This document shows positions 1 to 9,371 of a stretch of DNA of 64,000 nt, in pieces. The DNA lies in contig NZ_VOIW01000001.1 in NCBI RefSeq assembly GCF_009659625.1, positions 434,001-498,000 on the forward strand, read 5' to 3'. A model generated the notes under the pieces. The model searched no databases, was not told the origin of the DNA, and worked only from the letters and a program-made list of their open reading frames with translations. A program made the translations under genes and the position numbers. How positions within the stretch are numbered: position 1 is the stretch's first letter; the number at the start of each line of letters is the position of its first letter. This DNA comes from Pseudomonas haemolytica. GTDB lineage: Bacteria > Pseudomonadota > Gammaproteobacteria > Pseudomonadales > Pseudomonadaceae.

Positions 1-117
1 CTCCAGGTCGCCATGGCCCTTTTCCATCTTGCTATCAAGCTGCGCTTGCAGGCCCTGGGCCCAAACGGCCAGAGGAGTACCGACCAGGTGGCGGGCGAGG
101 GGGGACAAATCAATCAT
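1..117 (-). CDS. cmoB: tRNA U34 carboxymethyltransferase CmoB (N-terminal part, runs off window)
   Basis: Only the first 39 codons are inside the window. They read [20 protein letters not shown] and continue with a [19 protein letters not shown] stretch, which I recognise as the N-terminus of Pseudomonas CmoB. CmoB transfers the carboxymethyl group of carboxy-SAM to 5-hydroxyuridine at tRNA position 34. Its ATG overlaps the stop codon of cmoA by 4 bp (ATGA), so the two genes are translationally coupled and follow the known pathway order, with CmoA making the carboxy-SAM that CmoB uses. The catalytic part lies beyond position 1. Confidence 0.9.
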   Translation of the reverse strand, partial: MIDLSPLARHLVGTPLAVWAQGLQAQLDSKMEKGHGDLE

Positions 118-857
118 GGCAAGGCAATCAACGAGGCAAAGTTAAGACACTGGAACCACGGCAAGACTTTCGAGAACCCGGCCGCCAGCAGGCGTTCGCG
201 GTGTTCTTCGAGGCTGTCGGGCTTCATGACGTTTTCGATGGCGCTGCGCTTCTGGGCGATTTCCAGTTCGCTGTAGCCGTTGGCGCGCTTGAACGCGATA
301 TGCAGGTCGGTCAGCAGTGCGTGCTCTTCAACATCGTTGAAGCGCAGCTTTTCCGAAAGGATCAACGCCCCGCCCGGCAGCAGCGATTGGCGGATACGCC
401 CGAGCAACGCCAGGCGTTCATCGGGGGCGATAAATTGCAGGGTAAAGTTCAGCGCCACCACCGAGGCGGGCTGGAACTGCAGGGCGAGAATATCGCCCTC
501 GATCACCTCCACCGGCAGCAACTCCTGGAACATCGAGTCCTGGCCATTGAGGTATTGGCGGCAACGCTCGACCATCGCCGCCGAGTTATCCACCGCGATC
601 ACCCGGCAACCCTCGGTGCGAACATGGCGACGCAAAGCTTGGGTGACGGCACCCAGGGATGAGCCCAGGTCATACAGCACGCTATTGGGCTGGGCGAATT
701 GCGCGGCCAGCACGCCAAGGTTTTCGACGATGGTCGGGTAACCCGGCACCGAGCGCTTGATCATGTCCGGGAACACCCGCACCACATCCTCGTTAAAGGC
801 GAAGTCCGGCACCTGGGGCAGGGGCTGGGCGAATAGGCGATCGGGTTCTTTGCTCAC
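114..857 (-). CDS. cmoA: carboxy-S-adenosyl-L-methionine synthase CmoA
   Basis: A 247-aa class I methyltransferase-fold protein of the usual CmoA length. It converts SAM and prephenate into carboxy-SAM, the donor for wobble-uridine cmo5U34 modification. The glycine-rich SAM loop ([11 protein letters not shown], about residues 62-72), the acidic end of strand 2 (VIAVDNS) and the EGDI segment are intact. The C-terminal region [15 protein letters not shown] is typical of the family. The ATG at 857 has no in-frame competitor nearby. The stop overlaps the cmoB start (ATGA), so this is the first gene of a cmoA-cmoB operon. Confidence 0.96.
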   Translation of the reverse strand: MSKEPDRLFAQPLPQVPDFAFNEDVVRVFPDMIKRSVPGYPTIVENLGVLAAQFAQPNSVLYDLGSSLGAVTQALRRHVRTEGCRVIAVDNSAAMVERCRQYLNGQDSMFQELLPVEVIEGDILALQFQPASVVALNFTLQFIAPDERLALLGRIRQSLLPGGALILSEKLRFNDVEEHALLTDLHIAFKRANGYSELEIAQKRSAIENVMKPDSLEEHRERLLAAGFSKVLPWFQCLNFASLIALP

Positions 858-992
858 GGCTGTTCCGGCGACGAAGGGGAAAGGCCGGCATTTTAGCCAA
901 GTTGGCCCTCGGATGCGCGGGTTGTCTGATAAACCGCGATGCCGCAGGTTTCATCGCCCTGCGGGTTGACCGCAGAGCGGTGGGCACACGCG
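858..992. other. short intergenic region upstream of cmoA
   Basis: This 135-bp gap carries the cmoA promoter region and the 3' flank of the next leftward gene. It is rich in short GC inverted repeats, but I see no clear terminator with a T-tract and no sigma-70 boxes I would defend. Confidence 0.3.
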
Positions 993-1421
993 CTACTCGG
1001 TGTGCTTGTGGTGGGCAATGGTTCCGGTGGAAAGATCAAACTTAGCGGCTACCTTGAGCGTATTTGACGAAAAAAGGTCGGTTGCTTTGATTTCAAGCTT
1101 CCCTGCGTAGTGGTTTTTTTCACGGTCAAAATCAACTTTCACATAGGCGTGATCAATCAGGTAGTGGGCGGGCGCGGTGTTAGTACCGAGTTGGAGTGAG
1201 TGAATGTACTCGCTTGGATATTCATGCCTGTCGTTGGGTATGTCAGGTGCCAAGCGCATATCTATGATACGCAGGGGGCTTGCTGAAAGTTCATCTACAC
1301 CCACGATGGTCAGCCATTCATCCACCTTCAGATAAACCGTATCTGCTTTGAAGTTCGCGACGCCGTTGATGGTTGCGACAAATGTCCCTTCAACTTCCGG
1401 ATAAGCATTACTGGGGGTCAT
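993..1421 (-). CDS. conserved-looking hypothetical protein, 142 aa
   Basis: I do not recognise this family. The gene is real on translation-signal grounds: a perfect AGGAGG lies seven bases before the ATG at 1421. The product is 142 aa, soluble, with no signal peptide or membrane segment. It looks beta-rich, with alternating hydrophobic stretches such as GTFVATINGVANFKADTVYL and KLEIKATDLFSSN. The His-rich tail HHKHTE could bind a metal, but that is speculation. Base composition is visibly lower in GC than the neighbours, hinting at later acquisition. It stands alone, with 135 bp before cmoA and 134 bp after the YhhN gene. Confidence 0.75.
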   Translation of the reverse strand: MTPSNAYPEVEGTFVATINGVANFKADTVYLKVDEWLTIVGVDELSASPLRIIDMRLAPDIPNDRHEYPSEYIHSLQLGTNTAPAHYLIDHAYVKVDFDREKNHYAGKLEIKATDLFSSNTLKVAAKFDLSTGTIAHHKHTE

Positions 1422-1555
1422 ATTCCAATCCTCCTAGTTCACGCGCCAGTCTGATTGTGGCGGTGTTTATAGAAGATACAGGCTGCTCTCAATCGTCGTA
1501 ACTGTCAGAAATAGCAGTTCAGTAATGGTTTTCGCTTTAAATCCAGCCACGTTTT

Positions 1556-2215
1556 TCAGTGATCAGTTGTGCGATGGCCTGTCTGTGGATTGAGTGCGAA
1601 TGCAGAGGCGGTGATGCCCCACTGCCCAAGCCAATACGTGGTGATCAACAGATACGGCGCCGCATCGAACGCCAGCACAAACCGATTGATACCGATCAAC
1701 GTATCGGAAAACACAAACGACACCGCACCCGCCGCCGCCAGCAGAGCCGAGCGTTTCGGCACGTCGCTGCCCAGCCGCGCCAACGCACGCCAGAGCATGG
1801 CGCTGATCACCAGTGCGTAAACCACCACCGGTATCAGTAGCTCGCCCAAGCCGTGGGAAATCAGAATACTCAGCAGGATCGCCCCGACACCCAGGGCCAA
1901 CACCAGCGGCAGCAACGCCAGACGTCGACAGTCGCTGAAATAGGCTTTGAGATAGGCCAGGTGCGCAAACAGAAACGCGCCCAGGCCAAAGATAAACAGG
2001 TCCCCTGGCCAGGCGAGCAACACATCGCCCACCAGGGAAAAAATCAGCCCCAGGCTGATCCAGCGTCGATAGTCAGTGGGCGGCGCGTCATGCAGCCAAC
2101 CCAGCAGCGCCAGCACCGGCAGCGGCTTGACCAGCAGGCACAGCAGCGTCGCATGAGTCGCCAAGCCGTAGATAAAGGTGCCGGCGCCCATCAAGGCAAG
2201 AATCAGCCATGGCAT
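1556..2215 (-). CDS. lysoplasmalogenase family (YhhN/TMEM86) membrane protein
   Basis: A 219-aa polytopic protein with about eight hydrophobic segments. The conserved YhhN/TMEM86 pattern is visible: FSLVGDVLLAWPG near residues 59-71, FLFAHLAYLKAYF near 81-93, and SDTLIGINRF near 169-178. The two acidic residues in GDV and SDT are the invariant ones of this hydrolase superfamily, whose characterised eukaryotic members cleave the vinyl-ether bond of lysoplasmalogens. The bacterial substrate is not established, so the enzyme name is by family only. The ATG lies one base after the stop of the upstream inhibitor gene, so the pair is co-transcribed and probably translationally coupled. Confidence 0.85.
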   Translation of the reverse strand: MPWLILALMGAGTFIYGLATHATLLCLLVKPLPVLALLGWLHDAPPTDYRRWISLGLIFSLVGDVLLAWPGDLFIFGLGAFLFAHLAYLKAYFSDCRRLALLPLVLALGVGAILLSILISHGLGELLIPVVVYALVISAMLWRALARLGSDVPKRSALLAAAGAVSFVFSDTLIGINRFVLAFDAAPYLLITTYWLGQWGITASAFALNPQTGHRTTDH

Positions 2216-2216
2216 A

Positions 2217-2606
2217 TCAGTTCACCGTAATGGCGCAGTCAAAGGTTTCGACGGGCTCGGCTTCCGGCTCCCAAGGTTGCTGGGAGGTCAGGCGCAAACG
2301 GCCCTGGCCGGCGGCGAACGCCTGGAAGCGCCAGGTAGACTGGCCGCCGCCACCGATCACACCGGATTCGGTGCTGCTGTAGACCTCGGGGCTCAAGGCG
2401 TGCAAAACACCGCCGGCGGAATCCTGGATGGCCCAGCGATAACCGGTGGTGGGATTGCTCGGCAGGGTGAGGATCAGGTTTTGCCCGGTTTTAAGCTGGA
2501 GCGGGCAACTGCTCTGTTTTTCCACGCTGATGTTTTGCTTTGGCGCACTGGCGCAGGCAGCCAGCAGGGCAAGGCTCAAGGGGAGAAGCAGGCGGGCAGC
2601 GGTCAT
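2217..2606 (-). CDS. chagasin/I42-type cysteine protease inhibitor lipoprotein
   Basis: A 129-aa predicted lipoprotein. The signal peptide ends in the lipobox LLAAC (Cys18), which predicts acylation and a periplasmic location. The mature part has the three inhibitor loops of MEROPS I42: NPTTGY (51-56), a Gly-rich IGGGGQSTW loop (84-92), and QPWEP (110-114) in place of the usual RPW. Characterised relatives block papain-like cysteine proteases. The loop 6 change from Arg to Gln is conservative enough that function may persist. Its stop is one base before the YhhN start, giving a two-gene operon. The physiological target is unknown. Confidence 0.85.
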   Translation of the reverse strand: MTAARLLLPLSLALLAACASAPKQNISVEKQSSCPLQLKTGQNLILTLPSNPTTGYRWAIQDSAGGVLHALSPEVYSSTESGVIGGGGQSTWRFQAFAAGQGRLRLTSQQPWEPEAEPVETFDCAITVN

Positions 2607-2692
2607 GGGGGCTCCGTTGATTCACGACGAAGGGGGAGCATAACCGAAGATGAGACAAGGTGTGACAAGGCAGGGTTTTGTGTTGATTTGGC

Positions 2693-2789
2693 TGGCCTCT
2701 TCGCGAGCAAGCCCGCTCCCACATGTGACCGCATTCCAAAGGATGAACTCGGTCAAATGTGGGAGCGGGCTTGCTCGCGAAAGGGCCAG
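2693..2789. repeat. REP doublet (REPIN) downstream of lon
   Basis: Two inverted copies of the Pseudomonas REP sequence (core GCGAGCAAGCCCGCTCCCAC), at 2693-2724 and 2758-2789. The arms extend over about 32 bp (TGGCCTCTTCGCGAGC on one side, its complement with small changes on the other) and enclose a 33-bp spacer. It lies between the 3' end of lon and the 5' side of the inhibitor-YhhN operon, where it could protect the lon mRNA end. Confidence 0.9.
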
Positions 2790-2808
2790 CTCAGGCACTA
2801 CATAACTG

Positions 2809-5229
2809 TCAGAACAGCACCTTCGCCACATCCGCAAAGCGCTTGGCAAAGTGCACAGTCATGCCTTCCTTCAGATACTCCGGCAGCTCTTCAAAGCTCC
2901 CACGGTTCGGCTCCGGCAGGATCAACTCGTGAATCTTCTGGCGCCGCGCCGCAATCACTTTTTCACGTACCCCGCCAATCGGCAGTACATGCCCGGTCAA
3001 GGTCAGCTCGCCGGTCATTGCCACGCCTTTCTTCGGCGGCTGGTTACGTGCCAGGGACAGCAACGCACTGGCCATGGTCACCCCGGCACTCGGGCCGTCT
3101 TTCGGTGTGGCACCCTCCGGCACATGCAAGTGTACGAAGGCTTCATCGAAGAACTTCGGATCACCGCCAAACGACTTCAGGTTCGAGCTGATGTAGCTGT
3201 AGGCGATTTCGGCGGACTCCTTCATCACTTCACCCAACTGCCCGGTGAGCTTGAAGCCGCGATTGAGCGTATGGATACGCGTCGCCTCAATCGGCAAGGT
3301 TGCGCCGCCCATGCTGGTCCAGGCCAGGCCGGTGATCACCCCGGTGCCGGACAGCACTTGCTCGTTACGGAATACCGGCATGCCCAACGAGCTTTCCAGG
3401 TCCTTGTTGCCGATCTTGATCACGCTGTCGGGCTCATCCAGCAGCTTGACCACCGCCTTGCGCACCAGCTTGCCCAGTTGCTTCTCCAACTGACGCACAC
3501 CGGCTTCGCGCGCATAACCGTCGATCAACGCACGCAGCGCGCCGTCGCTGATGGTCAGGCTGTTTTTTGCGACGCCGGCTTTTTCCAACTGTTTTGGCCA
3601 CAGGTGGCGCTTGGCGATGGCGACTTTTTCTTCGGTGATATAGCCCGACAGGCGAATCACTTCCATACGGTCCAGCAACGGGCCTGGGATCGAGTCCAGG
3701 GTGTTGGCGGTGCACACGAACAGCACTTTGGACAGGTCCAGGCGCAGGTCCAGGTAATGGTCGAGGAATTCGACGTTCTGCTCCGGGTCCAGGGTTTCCA
3801 GCAGTGCAGAAGCCGGGTCGCCCTGGAAGCTCTGGCCCATCTTGTCGATCTCGTCGAGCATGATCACCGGGTTCATGACTTCCACGTCTTTCAACGCCTG
3901 CACCAGCTTGCCGGGCATAGCGCCGATGTAGGTGCGGCGGTGGCCCTTGATCTCGGCCTCGTCACGCATGCCGCCGACGCTGAAACGGTAGAACGGCCGG
4001 CCCAGGGATTCAGCGATGGATTTACCCACGCTGGTCTTGCCTACGCCCGGCGGGCCCACCAGCAGCACGATGGAGCCGGCGACTTCGCCTTTATAGGCGC
4101 CCACTGCGAGGAACTCGAGGATGCGGCTCTTGATGTCGTCCAGGCCTGCATGGTGCTTGTCCAGCACCTTGCGCGCATGTTTCAGGTCGAGTTTGTCTGC
4201 GCCGTACACGCCCCAGGGGACCGAGGTGGCCCAGTCCAGATAATTGCGCGTTACTGCGTATTCCGGCGAGCCAGTCTCGAGGATCGACAGTTTGTTCAGT
4301 TCTTCATCGATGCGTTTTTTCGCCTGGGCCGGCAGCACCTTGCCTTCCAGGCGCTGCTCGAACTGCTCGACATCGGCGCTGCGGTCGTCCTTGGTCAGGC
4401 CCAGCTCTTGCTGGATGACCTTGAGCTGTTCCTTGAGGAAAAACTCGCGCTGGTGCTCGCCGATCTTGCGGTTCACTTCGGCGGAGAGCTCTTTTTGCAG
4501 GCGTGCGACTTCGACTTCCTTGCGCAGCATCGGCAAGACTTTTTCCATGCGCTTGAGCATGGGCACGCAGTCCAGCACTTCCTGCAACTCGTTACCGGTG
4601 GCCGAGGTCAGCGCGGCGGCGAAGTCGGTAAGCGGCGACGGGTCGTTGGGGCTGAAGCGGTTGAGGTAGTTCTTCAACTCTTCGCTGTACAGCGGGTTGA
4701 GGGGCAGCAGTTCCTTGATCGCATTGATCAGCGCCATGCCGTAGGCCTTGACCTCGTCGGTCGGCTCACTGGGCTGGTGCGGGTATTCGACTTCCACCAG
4801 GTACGGTGGGCGGTGGTGCTTGAGCCAGGTCTTGATGCGCACGCGGGTCAGGCCCTGGGCGACGAATTGCAGCTTGCCGTTCTCACGGCTGGCGTGGTGC
4901 ACCTTGACCAGGGTGCCGTACAGCGGCAGGGCCGAGGTGTCGAAATGCCGTGGGTCTTCGGGCGGCGTGTCCATGAAAAACAGGGCAAGAGAGTGGTGGT
5001 CGGATTTGCTCACCAGTTCCAGGGTTTCGGCCCAGGGTTCTTCATTGACGATCACCGGCAATACTTGCGCCGGGAAAAACGGCCGGTTGTGGATCGGGAT
5101 AATGTAGACCTTGTCCGGCAGGTTTTGCCCAGGCAGCGCCAGGCCGGTGTTGGACGAGGTGGTTTCAGCGTTTTCGGGGTCGGCGTAGTCGTTCAGGTCG
5201 TAATCAGGGACGTCTTGCTGGTCGCTCAT
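2809..5229 (-). CDS. ATP-dependent Lon-family protease (second Lon, AsrA-like)
   Basis: An 806-aa LonA-type protease, complete. The substrate-recognition LON domain covers about residues 40-240, followed by a coiled linker. In the AAA+ module, Walker A GPPGVGKT is at 392-399 and Walker B VIMLDEID at about 455-462. The C-terminal protease domain has the Ser-Lys dyad: Ser714 in DGPSAG and Lys757 in GGVREK. The acidic 38-residue extension ahead of the LON domain (MSDQQDVPDYDLNDYADPEN) suggests the Pseudomonas paralogue known as AsrA in P. aeruginosa rather than the housekeeping Lon beside clpX, and no clpX or hupB is near. The AsrA assignment rests on memory and needs a tree. Transcribed alone; a REP doublet follows. 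Confidence 0.9.
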   Translation of the reverse strand: MSDQQDVPDYDLNDYADPENAETTSSNTGLALPGQNLPDKVYIIPIHNRPFFPAQVLPVIVNEEPWAETLELVSKSDHHSLALFFMDTPPEDPRHFDTSALPLYGTLVKVHHASRENGKLQFVAQGLTRVRIKTWLKHHRPPYLVEVEYPHQPSEPTDEVKAYGMALINAIKELLPLNPLYSEELKNYLNRFSPNDPSPLTDFAAALTSATGNELQEVLDCVPMLKRMEKVLPMLRKEVEVARLQKELSAEVNRKIGEHQREFFLKEQLKVIQQELGLTKDDRSADVEQFEQRLEGKVLPAQAKKRIDEELNKLSILETGSPEYAVTRNYLDWATSVPWGVYGADKLDLKHARKVLDKHHAGLDDIKSRILEFLAVGAYKGEVAGSIVLLVGPPGVGKTSVGKSIAESLGRPFYRFSVGGMRDEAEIKGHRRTYIGAMPGKLVQALKDVEVMNPVIMLDEIDKMGQSFQGDPASALLETLDPEQNVEFLDHYLDLRLDLSKVLFVCTANTLDSIPGPLLDRMEVIRLSGYITEEKVAIAKRHLWPKQLEKAGVAKNSLTISDGALRALIDGYAREAGVRQLEKQLGKLVRKAVVKLLDEPDSVIKIGNKDLESSLGMPVFRNEQVLSGTGVITGLAWTSMGGATLPIEATRIHTLNRGFKLTGQLGEVMKESAEIAYSYISSNLKSFGGDPKFFDEAFVHLHVPEGATPKDGPSAGVTMASALLSLARNQPPKKGVAMTGELTLTGHVLPIGGVREKVIAARRQKIHELILPEPNRGSFEELPEYLKEGMTVHFAKRFADVAKVLF

Positions 5230-5496
5230 GGGGCACCTGCATAAGGAAGTATGCAGGTTAGATGGGGCGGGGTGGCGGTGGTTTCAATGGTGCAGGCGAG
5301 ATAGCAACATATTGCATGAAATAACGCGGCAGACCAGTGGTCATCTGGCGGAGCAGATGGGCAGGCCTAATCCGGGCCACTCGACTGCTTTTTGGTCAAA
5401 AATATGACGCTGAAGACCCGGTAATTATTGGGTTTTACTTATCCACAGTCCCGGCTAATCTTCTATGGCAACACGTAGCCATAAAAGGATGTTTTT

Positions 5497-7920
5497 TTGA
5501 CGCCAGGTCAGCAGTCGGCAGGGACGCGTATGACAGAGGGAAGGTTGAGCACAGAGCGACGAGCGCGGCCAGAGGGCACGGCCACGCAGTGGCGCCACAC
5601 CTTTCAAACCCGTATTGCCGGGGTGCTGGCGCTGTTGTTGCTGGTGGTCGTGGCCGCGACCTATTTTGCCGTCAAGACCGCCACCACCCGGGCGGTGGAG
5701 AATCAGGCCGAGGTGCAGTTGGACACCGGGCGGCAGGTGTTCGAGCGCCTGCTGGACCTGCGCGGCCGCCGCCTGCAATACGGGTTGGACTGGCTCACCG
5801 CCGACGGCCCGTTCAAGCAGGCCGTGGCCCGTGGCGAGACGGTGCCGATCCTGGAGGCCCTGGGGCGCCATGGTACCGGTGTCAGCTCCAGCGAAGTGGT
5901 TGTGCTGGGCCTGGATGACAAGGTCATGGTCAGTACCTTGCTGGAGCTGAAGCCAGGTCAGTCGTTCCCTTATGCCGAGGCCTTGCGCAAGGCGCGGCGC
6001 AGCGGCCTGCAAATGTTGATCGTCGCTATGGCGGGGCGCCCCTATTTGCTGGTGCAAAAGGATGTGTTCGACCCGGCGCCCATCGCCCGCGTGGTCATGG
6101 GCTTTCCCATGGACACGCAATTCGCCCACGAGCTGCGCTCCATGAGCAACCTTGAGGTGTCGTTCCTCTGTGTGCAGGACGGCCATGTCGGCCAGCTTTT
6201 CACCACCCAGCCTGGTGCGTTCAGGCCCGCCGTTGTCGGCTTCCTGCATGGCACGCAACTGGATCCCGAGGCGCGGATCCACCTGTTTTATGGTCAGCGT
6301 GTACTCAGCCAGGTATTGCCATTGGCCAATAGCGGCCAGGGTGATGAGGTACGTGTGCTGTTGCAAAGCCCGCTGGACCACGCCCTGGAATCCTTTGCGC
6401 CGCTGGACCGGCAATTTCTCGGGATTGCCCTGGCGGTGCTGCTGGTTTCGCTGGCGGCGGCGTTGTTTCTGGCGCGGCGCGTGTCACGCCCGCTCAATGC
6501 GTTGGTGCAAGCCGCCGAGCGAATTGGTGCTGGTGACTACCGCACGCCAGTGCGGGTGCGCAGTGACGATGAATTCGGCCTGCTGGCCCGCGCTTTCAAC
6601 GCCATGCAAAGCGGTATCGCCGTGCGCGAGCGGCAACTGGCCCATAACGCCTTGCACGACTCGCTCACCGGCCTGCCCAACCGCGCCCTGGCCATGGAGC
6701 GCCTGGGCAGTGCAATCAGCGCCCGACGGCCGGTGGTGTTGCTGTACCTGGGGATTGAAAACTACCGGGTTATCAACGAAGGCTTTGGCCCACAAGGCGT
6801 CGAGGAGATGTTGTGCGAAGCGAGCCGTTGCCTGTCCATGAGTCTGTCGGCCAGCGACACCGCAGCGCGCATTGCCGGGAGTGAGTTTTTACTCTTGCTG
6901 GAAAACACCGAAGTCGAGAGTGCTGTGGCCCGTGCCGATCGCCTCTATGGGCTGCTGACCGAACCCCAGCGCATCGGCAACGACGAAGTGCGCCATGAAG
7001 TGAGCATCGGCATCGCCGCGTACCCCGCTGACGGGCAGCAGGTGGAAGAACTGATCAACCGCGCCGCCATCGCTCGGCATGACGCTGCCAACCTGCCGGG
7101 GCATTTGCAGATCTACCAGCCCGACCGCGACCTCGCTCACCAACGCCAGATCACCTTGATTCGCGACCTGCGCCGCGCGGTGATCGAGGGCGAATTGTTC
7201 CTGTGCTACCAACCCAAGCTCGACCTCAAGCACGGCCACGTGGATCAGGCGGAAGCCTTGCTGCGTTGGCAGCATCGGACCCTTGGGCAGGTGTCCCCCA
7301 CGGAGTTCATTCCCTTGGCCGAGCGCACCGGCAGCATGGGCGCCCTGACCTTGTGGGTGATTGAAGAGGCTATCCGTCAGATTGCCGAATGGGCACAGCG
7401 TGGCCTGGTTATGCAGTTGTCGGTGAATATCTCCGTGAACGACCTGGCCGATGACGACTTGGCCATTCGCGTCACTGCGCTACTGGCTCAACACGGCGTG
7501 GCCGCCGAGCACTTGGTTTTCGAGATTACCGAAAGCGCGATCATGCACAACCCGCAGCAAGCCCTCAGCGTACTGGAGCAACTGCGTGACTGCGGAATCA
7601 GCCTGTCGGTGGATGATTTCGGCACCGGCTACTCATCCCTGGCGCAACTGCAACGCCTGCCGGTGCAGGAGTTGAAGATCGACCAGTCCTTTGTGCGCAA
7701 CCTCGACAGCACCAGCGGTGACGGGGTGATCGTGCGCTCGACCATCGAAATGAGCCACAACCTGGGCCTCAAGGTTGTGGCCGAGGGTGTGGAGTTCGAG
7801 CACAGCCTCACCCTGCTAAAACGCTGGAACTGCGACACCGCCCAGGGCTACCTGATCAGCCGGCCGTTGAATGCCATGGCGTTCGAGATGTGGATGAGGC
7901 GTGAGCGCGTACCGACTTGA
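5497..7920 (+). CDS. membrane c-di-GMP signalling protein, degenerate GGDEF plus intact EAL
   Basis: An 807-aa inner-membrane protein with TM1 at about 38-60, a periplasmic sensor of roughly 245 residues, TM2 at about 307-327, HAMP at about 328-380, then GGDEF and EAL domains. The cyclase signature is AGSEF (460-464), lacking the first Gly and the Asp, so cyclase activity is unlikely. The phosphodiesterase domain keeps EAL (586-588), NISVND, FEITESAIM, SVDDFGTGYSSL, LKIDQSF and AEGVE, so hydrolysis of c-di-GMP to pGpG is expected. The chosen start is TTG at 5497 because AAAGGA lies eight bases upstream; the ATG at 5530 has a poor ribosome site. It converges on the decarboxylase gene with only seven bases between stops. 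Confidence 0.88.
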   Translation: MTPGQQSAGTRMTEGRLSTERRARPEGTATQWRHTFQTRIAGVLALLLLVVVAATYFAVKTATTRAVENQAEVQLDTGRQVFERLLDLRGRRLQYGLDWLTADGPFKQAVARGETVPILEALGRHGTGVSSSEVVVLGLDDKVMVSTLLELKPGQSFPYAEALRKARRSGLQMLIVAMAGRPYLLVQKDVFDPAPIARVVMGFPMDTQFAHELRSMSNLEVSFLCVQDGHVGQLFTTQPGAFRPAVVGFLHGTQLDPEARIHLFYGQRVLSQVLPLANSGQGDEVRVLLQSPLDHALESFAPLDRQFLGIALAVLLVSLAAALFLARRVSRPLNALVQAAERIGAGDYRTPVRVRSDDEFGLLARAFNAMQSGIAVRERQLAHNALHDSLTGLPNRALAMERLGSAISARRPVVLLYLGIENYRVINEGFGPQGVEEMLCEASRCLSMSLSASDTAARIAGSEFLLLLENTEVESAVARADRLYGLLTEPQRIGNDEVRHEVSIGIAAYPADGQQVEELINRAAIARHDAANLPGHLQIYQPDRDLAHQRQITLIRDLRRAVIEGELFLCYQPKLDLKHGHVDQAEALLRWQHRTLGQVSPTEFIPLAERTGSMGALTLWVIEEAIRQIAEWAQRGLVMQLSVNISVNDLADDDLAIRVTALLAQHGVAAEHLVFEITESAIMHNPQQALSVLEQLRDCGISLSVDDFGTGYSSLAQLQRLPVQELKIDQSFVRNLDSTSGDGVIVRSTIEMSHNLGLKVVAEGVEFEHSLTLLKRWNCDTAQGYLISRPLNAMAFEMWMRRERVPT

Positions 7921-7927
7921 GCGCGGT

Positions 7928-9337
7928 TTAAACCACCAGGGTTTGCAATAACGTCCATAACCGTTCGACATGCTGGCGTTCGGTGCCCAGTGCCCCGATG
8001 GACACGCGCACCATCCAGCGTTCGTCGAGGATGGCCGGGGTGACGTAGGCGTTTCCGGACTGGTTGAGCCTTTCTGCCCAGGCACGCGTGTAATTGTCCA
8101 GCGCTTCGCCGTTCAACCCTGGCGGCTCATGGCGAATACACAGGGTTTGCAGGGCGGGCGCGGCCACCAGCTTCCAGTGCTCGCTGCCTTCAATCTGCTC
8201 CGCCAGCCAACGTGCATTGGCCAGGTCTCTGCGTAGCCGCGCTTGCAGGCCGCTGACACCCTGCTCGCGGATCAGGAACCACAGCTTCAGGGCGCGGAAG
8301 CGGCTGCCCAGGGAGATCCGCCAGTCGCGGTAGTTTCTGACCTGGCCGTCGGCGTTGGACTGCAGGTAGCTCGGGTTGGTGGTCATGATGCGAATCAAAT
8401 GCTCGGGGTCGCGAACGAAGTACACCGAGCAATCGAAGGCCGCGCCCAGCCATTTGTGCGGGTTGAGGACCAGCGAGTCAGCTTTTTCGATGCCATTCCA
8501 CAGTGCCCGGCATTCCGGCAGGATCATCGCGGCGCCGGCCATGGCCGAGTCGACATGCAGCCACAGGCCATGGCGTTGGGTCAGCTCGCCAATCGCATCC
8601 AGAGGGTCGATCGCCATGGCGGCCGTGGTCCCGGTGGTAGCAATGACCACGCAGGGTCGGTTGCCGGCGGCCAGGTCCTGTTCGATGGCGTACGCCAATG
8701 CCTGCGGCGACATCGCATTGTGTGCGTCGGTGGCGACCATGCGGATGTTGTTCTGGCCAAACCCGGCCAGGATCGCCGCCTTGTTCACCGAACTATGCGC
8801 ATGGGCTGAGGTGTAGACGATCAGCGGCGCGCCGCTGTTTTGCAGGCCGTCATGCACCAGTGCGTACTGGGAGCTACGTTCCCTGGCGCTGATGAGGGCC
8901 ACCAGGGTGGAGGTAGACGCGGAGTCCTGGATCACGCCGCTCCATTCACGGCTCAGGCCGATCATGTCGCGCAGCCAGTCGGTGGTGACTTCTTCAATTT
9001 CGGTGAGTGCCGGGCTTGATTGCCAAGATAGTCCCACTACACCCAGGCCGGTGCTCAGGCAATCGCCCAGCACAGAGGACAATTCCACATTGGAAGGGAA
9101 GAAACCGAAAAAGCTCGGATGCTGCCAATGCAGCAGCCCGGGCATGATCAGCTTTTCCACATCGCCCATGATCTGTTCAAACGGTTCGGCGCTTTCTGGC
9201 GGGTTCACCGGCAGGGCGGCCTTGATTTCGCCAGGCACCGTGGTGGGCTGTACGCCGCGCTGCTCTATATTTTGTCGATAGTCTGCGATCAGGTCGATCA
9301 TGGCGTAGCCATGGCGACGGAATTCTTCGGGCGTCAT
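7928..9337 (-). CDS. PLP-dependent aromatic amino-acid decarboxylase family protein (DDC-like)
   Basis: A 469-aa group II decarboxylase from the ATG at 9337 (MTPEEFRRHGYAMIDLIADY). The fold-type I signatures are intact: SAHAHSS for ring stacking, HVDSAMAG with the PLP-nitrogen Asp, and NPHKWLG with the Schiff-base Lys (about residue 295). The sequence closely resembles, from memory, the Pseudomonas putida DDC-type enzyme reported to act on L-DOPA; the true substrate here is unknown. A GTG at 9397 would add 20 residues and overlap the upstream oxygenase by 26 bp, whereas the ATG leaves a 34-bp gap and matches the family N-terminus. It forms an operon with the oxygenase, so amine formation and hydroxylation may be linked. 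Confidence 0.88.
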   Translation of the reverse strand: MTPEEFRRHGYAMIDLIADYRQNIEQRGVQPTTVPGEIKAALPVNPPESAEPFEQIMGDVEKLIMPGLLHWQHPSFFGFFPSNVELSSVLGDCLSTGLGVVGLSWQSSPALTEIEEVTTDWLRDMIGLSREWSGVIQDSASTSTLVALISARERSSQYALVHDGLQNSGAPLIVYTSAHAHSSVNKAAILAGFGQNNIRMVATDAHNAMSPQALAYAIEQDLAAGNRPCVVIATTGTTAAMAIDPLDAIGELTQRHGLWLHVDSAMAGAAMILPECRALWNGIEKADSLVLNPHKWLGAAFDCSVYFVRDPEHLIRIMTTNPSYLQSNADGQVRNYRDWRISLGSRFRALKLWFLIREQGVSGLQARLRRDLANARWLAEQIEGSEHWKLVAAPALQTLCIRHEPPGLNGEALDNYTRAWAERLNQSGNAYVTPAILDERWMVRVSIGALGTERQHVERLWTLLQTLVV

Positions 9338-9371
9338 AAAAAGAGGTCCATCTGCAAGAGTGTTAAAAGTA

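Noticed and set aside
2851..5244. 797-codon open frame antisense to the Lon gene
   Set aside because: It is the mirror of a high-GC coding sequence; the composition is His/Gln/Arg-rich without any domain, while the opposite strand encodes a complete Lon protease.
7924..7933. GGTTTAAACC palindrome between the convergent EAL and decarboxylase genes
   Set aside because: Too short and overlapping both gene ends; no T-tract or known binding motif, likely chance.
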